In this document: piece after piece, positions 20,823 to 23,493 of the stretch
Numbering within the stretch: position 1 is the stretch's first letter
How the letters are laid out: every line of letters starts with the position of its first letter
NCBI GenBank assembly: GCA_964549615.1
Contig: CAZJVP010000022.1
Span: 1 to 23,493 of the forward strand
Direction: 5' to 3'
DNA length: 23,493 nt
DNA from: CAYVLA01 sp964549615 [NCBI: uncultured Thermococci archaeon]
Lineage (GTDB): Archaea > CAYQAE01 > CAYVLA01
Notes under the pieces: model-generated
What the model saw: the letters and a program-made list of their open reading frames with translations, nothing else
The model's database searches: none
Told to the model about the DNA's origin: nothing
Position numbers and translations under genes: made by a program

Positions 20823-23493
20823 CTATGGCGCAAGATACCCCCAGAACTCCTGCTGTTTGGCCCACATATTGTTCACGACCAAATCCGGGTCATGATAGAA
20901 ACTTGAGGCGTACGAGTCGGGGTACCAGAACCAGACCAGGGCTATCGCGCTCTCGGTTGCATGGTTGTAGTAGTACTCCAAGGTGTAGTCACCAGGGGAT
21001 ATCTGGCTGCCGGTCTGGTTGTTATCCTCCTCGAAGAAGGGCGCGATCATATTCTCAGGCGGGTCGTACGCCTGACCGAAGATGATGAGCTTGGCGTTGG
21101 ACGACATCTCACCGGTGGCCCATGTTATGTCTTGGTCGATACAGTAGTGCGGATAGTAGGTGTTGGTGTCGCCCCTCGGATACAGAGGGTAGACATAAGG
21201 ATCGATCCCTACCCAGTCATCCCCGATTATGTAGTTGGATGCAATGGCATCGTAGCTTGCGAAGATGTTGTCATAGTCGAAGGGATCGAACCAGTCCATC
21301 GGCTGTGCATTCGGCTCGGGATCTGGATACAGCCATACGTTGTCGAAGTAGACCTGGTGCATACAGTTCTCCGAGTAGTCCTGCACCCAAACCCGGATCT
21401 TCACGGAATTGATCAGCCCATCAGGTCCCTGGACATAGCTAGTGACATCATGAGCTGGCCAGTCCACCCAGCCCGTATTGGCAGTTCCGCCCTCCACGAG
21501 CGGGAATGTGTGAAGGATGGTGCCCCACTCATCGAGCAACTCCACATACGCGTTGTTACCTGAAGCCACATCACACACGGCCTTGTACCTGAGGCTGAGA
21601 TAGACATCTGGGTCCGAGCCCTTCCACTCGCCTAACGAATAGATCGAACTGCTGGTCACGTTCTGGACACCCATACCAGTGCCAGTCTTGGAGATCTTCA
21701 GAACCCCGTCCTCTACCGCGGCGGTGTAGTAGCTTGCAGTGTTGTCCTCCCAGAAGTAGAAGCTGCCCGCCCTTTGGTTGCCGACTCTGTAGAAGTTCAG
21801 GAAGAGAGGCTTGCCACCGTAGATGCTTTCTGCTATGTTCCTCATGGTGGTCAGTTTCGAGAGGTTCATCTGGTTCCCATCGTAGAAGCTTATCGGCTCG
21901 TCAAAGAGCCAGACGGCCCGAACAGAGCCGTAGGCCCCGGAGTTGGTCAGCTTGTTCTTGTACTTTGTCAGCTCGGTCGTTGCTCCCGTTTCCTTGTCGC
22001 CGTCTTCCCAACCCGAGTCGAACCAGAGCCACCTGAGGGTGGTGTGTACGTCCAAGATTATCCCCAGACCATTCTCCACGGCAATTACTGGGTAGTTCTC
22101 GTTGTACCAGTCGGATTGACTATCGTAGATCTTGTCGGGTATGACTATGAGGTTGCTCTGGCTCGCCGCGGTCTGGATGTGGTACTGGTCAGTTTCAGGC
22201 ACACCGTAGTGCTCCCCTGTCCCGCTGTCTATGACCTGCATGTATCCGTATCCCATGGTCACTTTGAACCACCAGACCGGGCCCTCCGTTGTGTCGACGC
22301 CGTCGTCCGCGAGAACCCGCCAGTAATAGGTCGTGCGATAGCCTCTCTCTCCGATTGTGCAGCTCGAATCCCCGCCCTCGTAGATGAGGGTAGCGGGCGG
22401 GTTGGCCTCGTCGAGATAGACCCGGTAGGTCAGGCTGTCCCCATCCGGGTCCGTACATGTCCAGTCCATGTCTACGACAGGACGGGGAACCGTTGCCCAG
22501 TCCTGTGGAGATGGATCGGAAGGACTATTCGGCGGGCGATTGGTGGTGAAGCTCCACACATCCCCCTCGGTCATCTTCCCACCCGTGTCCTGGGAGACGA
22601 TCTGCCAGTAGTAGGTCGTGCCATGGTAGAGGCCGGTGATGTAGATCGATGTATCCGAGAACAGCCCAACGTAGTTCATCGGAGGAGAGTACAGATCAAG
22701 GTAGACGTGATAGTTCACCGTCTCGTTACCGTTGGGGTCCCCGCCGCTCCAAGAAAGGGTGAGGGAGGCCGCCTGGCGGGTCGCGCCGTCCGGGGGAGAC
22801 GGTTTGGAAGGAGCGTAGGGCGGATCGTTGGGTGGTGGTTCGTATCCGGTGGTGAAGTTCCACACAGGGCCTGTGGTATTGGCTCCATACTCATCCTCTG
22901 CAACGATCTTCCAGTAGTAGGTGGTCCCCTCGCTCAGATTGCTCTTTGGCAGGGTGTTTGTTGTGATCGTGGCGTTCAAGGCGGGGTCGGGGCTAGTTCC
23001 AAAGTAGACGTGGTGGTAGGCCACACTATCCCCTGGATCAGGATCCGAGCAGCTCCAGGTCAGGTTGAGGCTTCTCGAGGTCTCGTTGGTGCCACTTGCC
23101 GGAGAAGGACTGTTCGGTGTATCGGGCGGGTGGTTATAGCCTGTGCTGTAAAGCTTCACGTTGTCGAACCATGCCTGCTGGGCCCAGTAGGCGATCCAAC
23201 CATCCTGGATCCTGAGCCTGACCTGGACGCTGGAGCGTCCGGCAAGCATGCTGGTCACATCGAACACCTGGCCGTACGTCCACCCTGTGTCGTACGTGCC
23301 GCCAGCCACAAGCGTGATACTGCCCAGGCTTTGGGATCCGTCGTAGAAGTCGACCCTCGCGTTGGTCACCGTGCTGTAGGCCCAGTTGGATCTGGCCCTC
23401 CAGTCCAGCTTGAGGTACATCGTGCCCTGCCATCCGGTAATGTCGACCTGGCGGTAGATGTAGTGGTCCATGTCATAGGGATTCTCGTAGCCC
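20823..23493 (-). CDS. Large FN3/beta-sandwich protein with a TIM-barrel-like region, N-terminus beyond window
   Basis: The frame is open to the right edge (GYENPYD precedes the first ATG at 23471), so the N-terminus and probably a signal peptide are missing. Numbering from that ATG, an N-terminal beta-sandwich (about 1-110) ends WFDNVKLYS. Three FN3-type domains follow (about 115-210, 215-312, 313-406), each with a TTYYWKI-like strand and ending in W-x-F. Next is a barrel-like region (about 408-560) with GLGIILDVHTT and VRAVWLFDEPISF, then a second sandwich (about 565-716) similar to the first and ending YFDNVWLYPD. Barrel-like strands resume (SNYIIGDDWVGID, KLIIFGQAYD, ALVWFWYPD) to residue 882. 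It is probably an extracellular glycan-active or glycan-binding protein; D524/E525 and D751/D752 are candidate acidic residues. Confidence 0.82.
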   Translation of the reverse strand, partial: GYENPYDMDHYIYRQVDITGWQGTMYLKLDWRARSNWAYSTVTNARVDFYDGSQSLGSITLVAGGTYDTGWTYGQVFDVTSMLAGRSSVQVRLRIQDGWIAYWAQQAWFDNVKLYSTGYNHPPDTPNSPSPASGTNETSRSLNLTWSCSDPDPGDSVAYHHVYFGTSPDPALNATITTNTLPKSNLSEGTTYYWKIVAEDEYGANTTGPVWNFTTGYEPPPNDPPYAPSKPSPPDGATRQAASLTLSWSGGDPNGNETVNYHVYLDLYSPPMNYVGLFSDTSIYITGLYHGTTYYWQIVSQDTGGKMTEGDVWSFTTNRPPNSPSDPSPQDWATVPRPVVDMDWTCTDPDGDSLTYRVYLDEANPPATLIYEGGDSSCTIGERGYRTTYYWRVLADDGVDTTEGPVWWFKVTMGYGYMQVIDSGTGEHYGVPETDQYHIQTAASQSNLIVIPDKIYDSQSDWYNENYPVIAVENGLGIILDVHTTLRWLWFDSGWEDGDKETGATTELTKYKNKLTNSGAYGSVRAVWLFDEPISFYDGNQMNLSKLTTMRNIAESIYGGKPLFLNFYRVGNQRAGSFYFWEDNTASYYTAAVEDGVLKISKTGTGMGVQNVTSSSIYSLGEWKGSDPDVYLSLRYKAVCDVASGNNAYVELLDEWGTILHTFPLVEGGTANTGWVDWPAHDVTSYVQGPDGLINSVKIRVWVQDYSENCMHQVYFDNVWLYPDPEPNAQPMDWFDPFDYDNIFASYDAIASNYIIGDDWVGIDPYVYPLYPRGDTNTYYPHYCIDQDITWATGEMSSNAKLIIFGQAYDPPENMIAPFFEEDNNQTGSQISPGDYTLEYYYNHATESAIALVWFWYPDSYASSFYHDPDLVVNNMWAKQQEFWGYLAP

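Overview
The window looks like a chromosomal segment from a GC-rich archaeon. No bacterial -35/-10 promoters are apparent. Most transcription units start with an AT-rich TATA-like box 20-50 bases before the start codon. Starts are often GTG or TTG behind GGAGG/GGTGA ribosome sites, and arginine is mostly AGG/AGA. An archaeal-style radical SAM protein, N-glycosylation sequons on anchored proteins and FN3/NHL surface proteins fit the same picture. The phylum (TACK/Bathyarchaeia-like or Thermoplasmata-like) cannot be settled from this sequence alone. No rRNA, tRNA, CRISPR array, integrase or insertion sequence was seen.

Left part (1-7.9 kb, minus strand): the 5' part of a stomatin/SPFH membrane protein, cut by the window edge, then a tightly packed seven-gene operon. 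In transcription order this is Gfo/Idh/MocA dehydrogenase, M24 'pita-bread' protein lacking most metal ligands, LarA-type nickel-pincer racemase/epimerase, TIM-barrel amidohydrolase, YjbQ protein, PfkB sugar kinase and DegT/DnrJ aminotransferase. The six junctions are short gaps or overlaps of a few bases, behind one clear TATA-like box. The content suggests an uncharacterised pathway for a sugar, sugar acid, inositol or amino-sugar. This is the best candidate in the window for an undescribed metabolic system.

Middle (7.9-17.4 kb): a divergent CDF metal transporter, a cytoplasmic GH51 alpha-L-arabinofuranosidase, and a four-gene minus-strand ABC-2 transporter operon (ATPase, permease, signal-peptide/TM-anchored glycoprotein-like protein, polytopic membrane protein). 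These are followed by a plus-strand pair (small anchored protein plus radical SAM enzyme), a second M24 peptidase with a near-canonical metal site, and a 66-residue zinc-finger protein with FYVE/RING-like cysteine spacing.

Right part (17.4-23.5 kb): gene-poor, with low-complexity repeats and a palindrome. It carries an NTF2/SnoaL-like small protein, a frameshifted pseudogene copy of an NHL beta-propeller, the intact NHL protein (tandem VNRSI repeat at its N-terminus, sorting-signal-like C-terminus), and a very large secreted-type FN3/beta-sandwich/TIM-barrel-like protein running off the right edge. This end looks like a fast-evolving cell-surface accessory region. The left end looks like a conserved metabolic operon.
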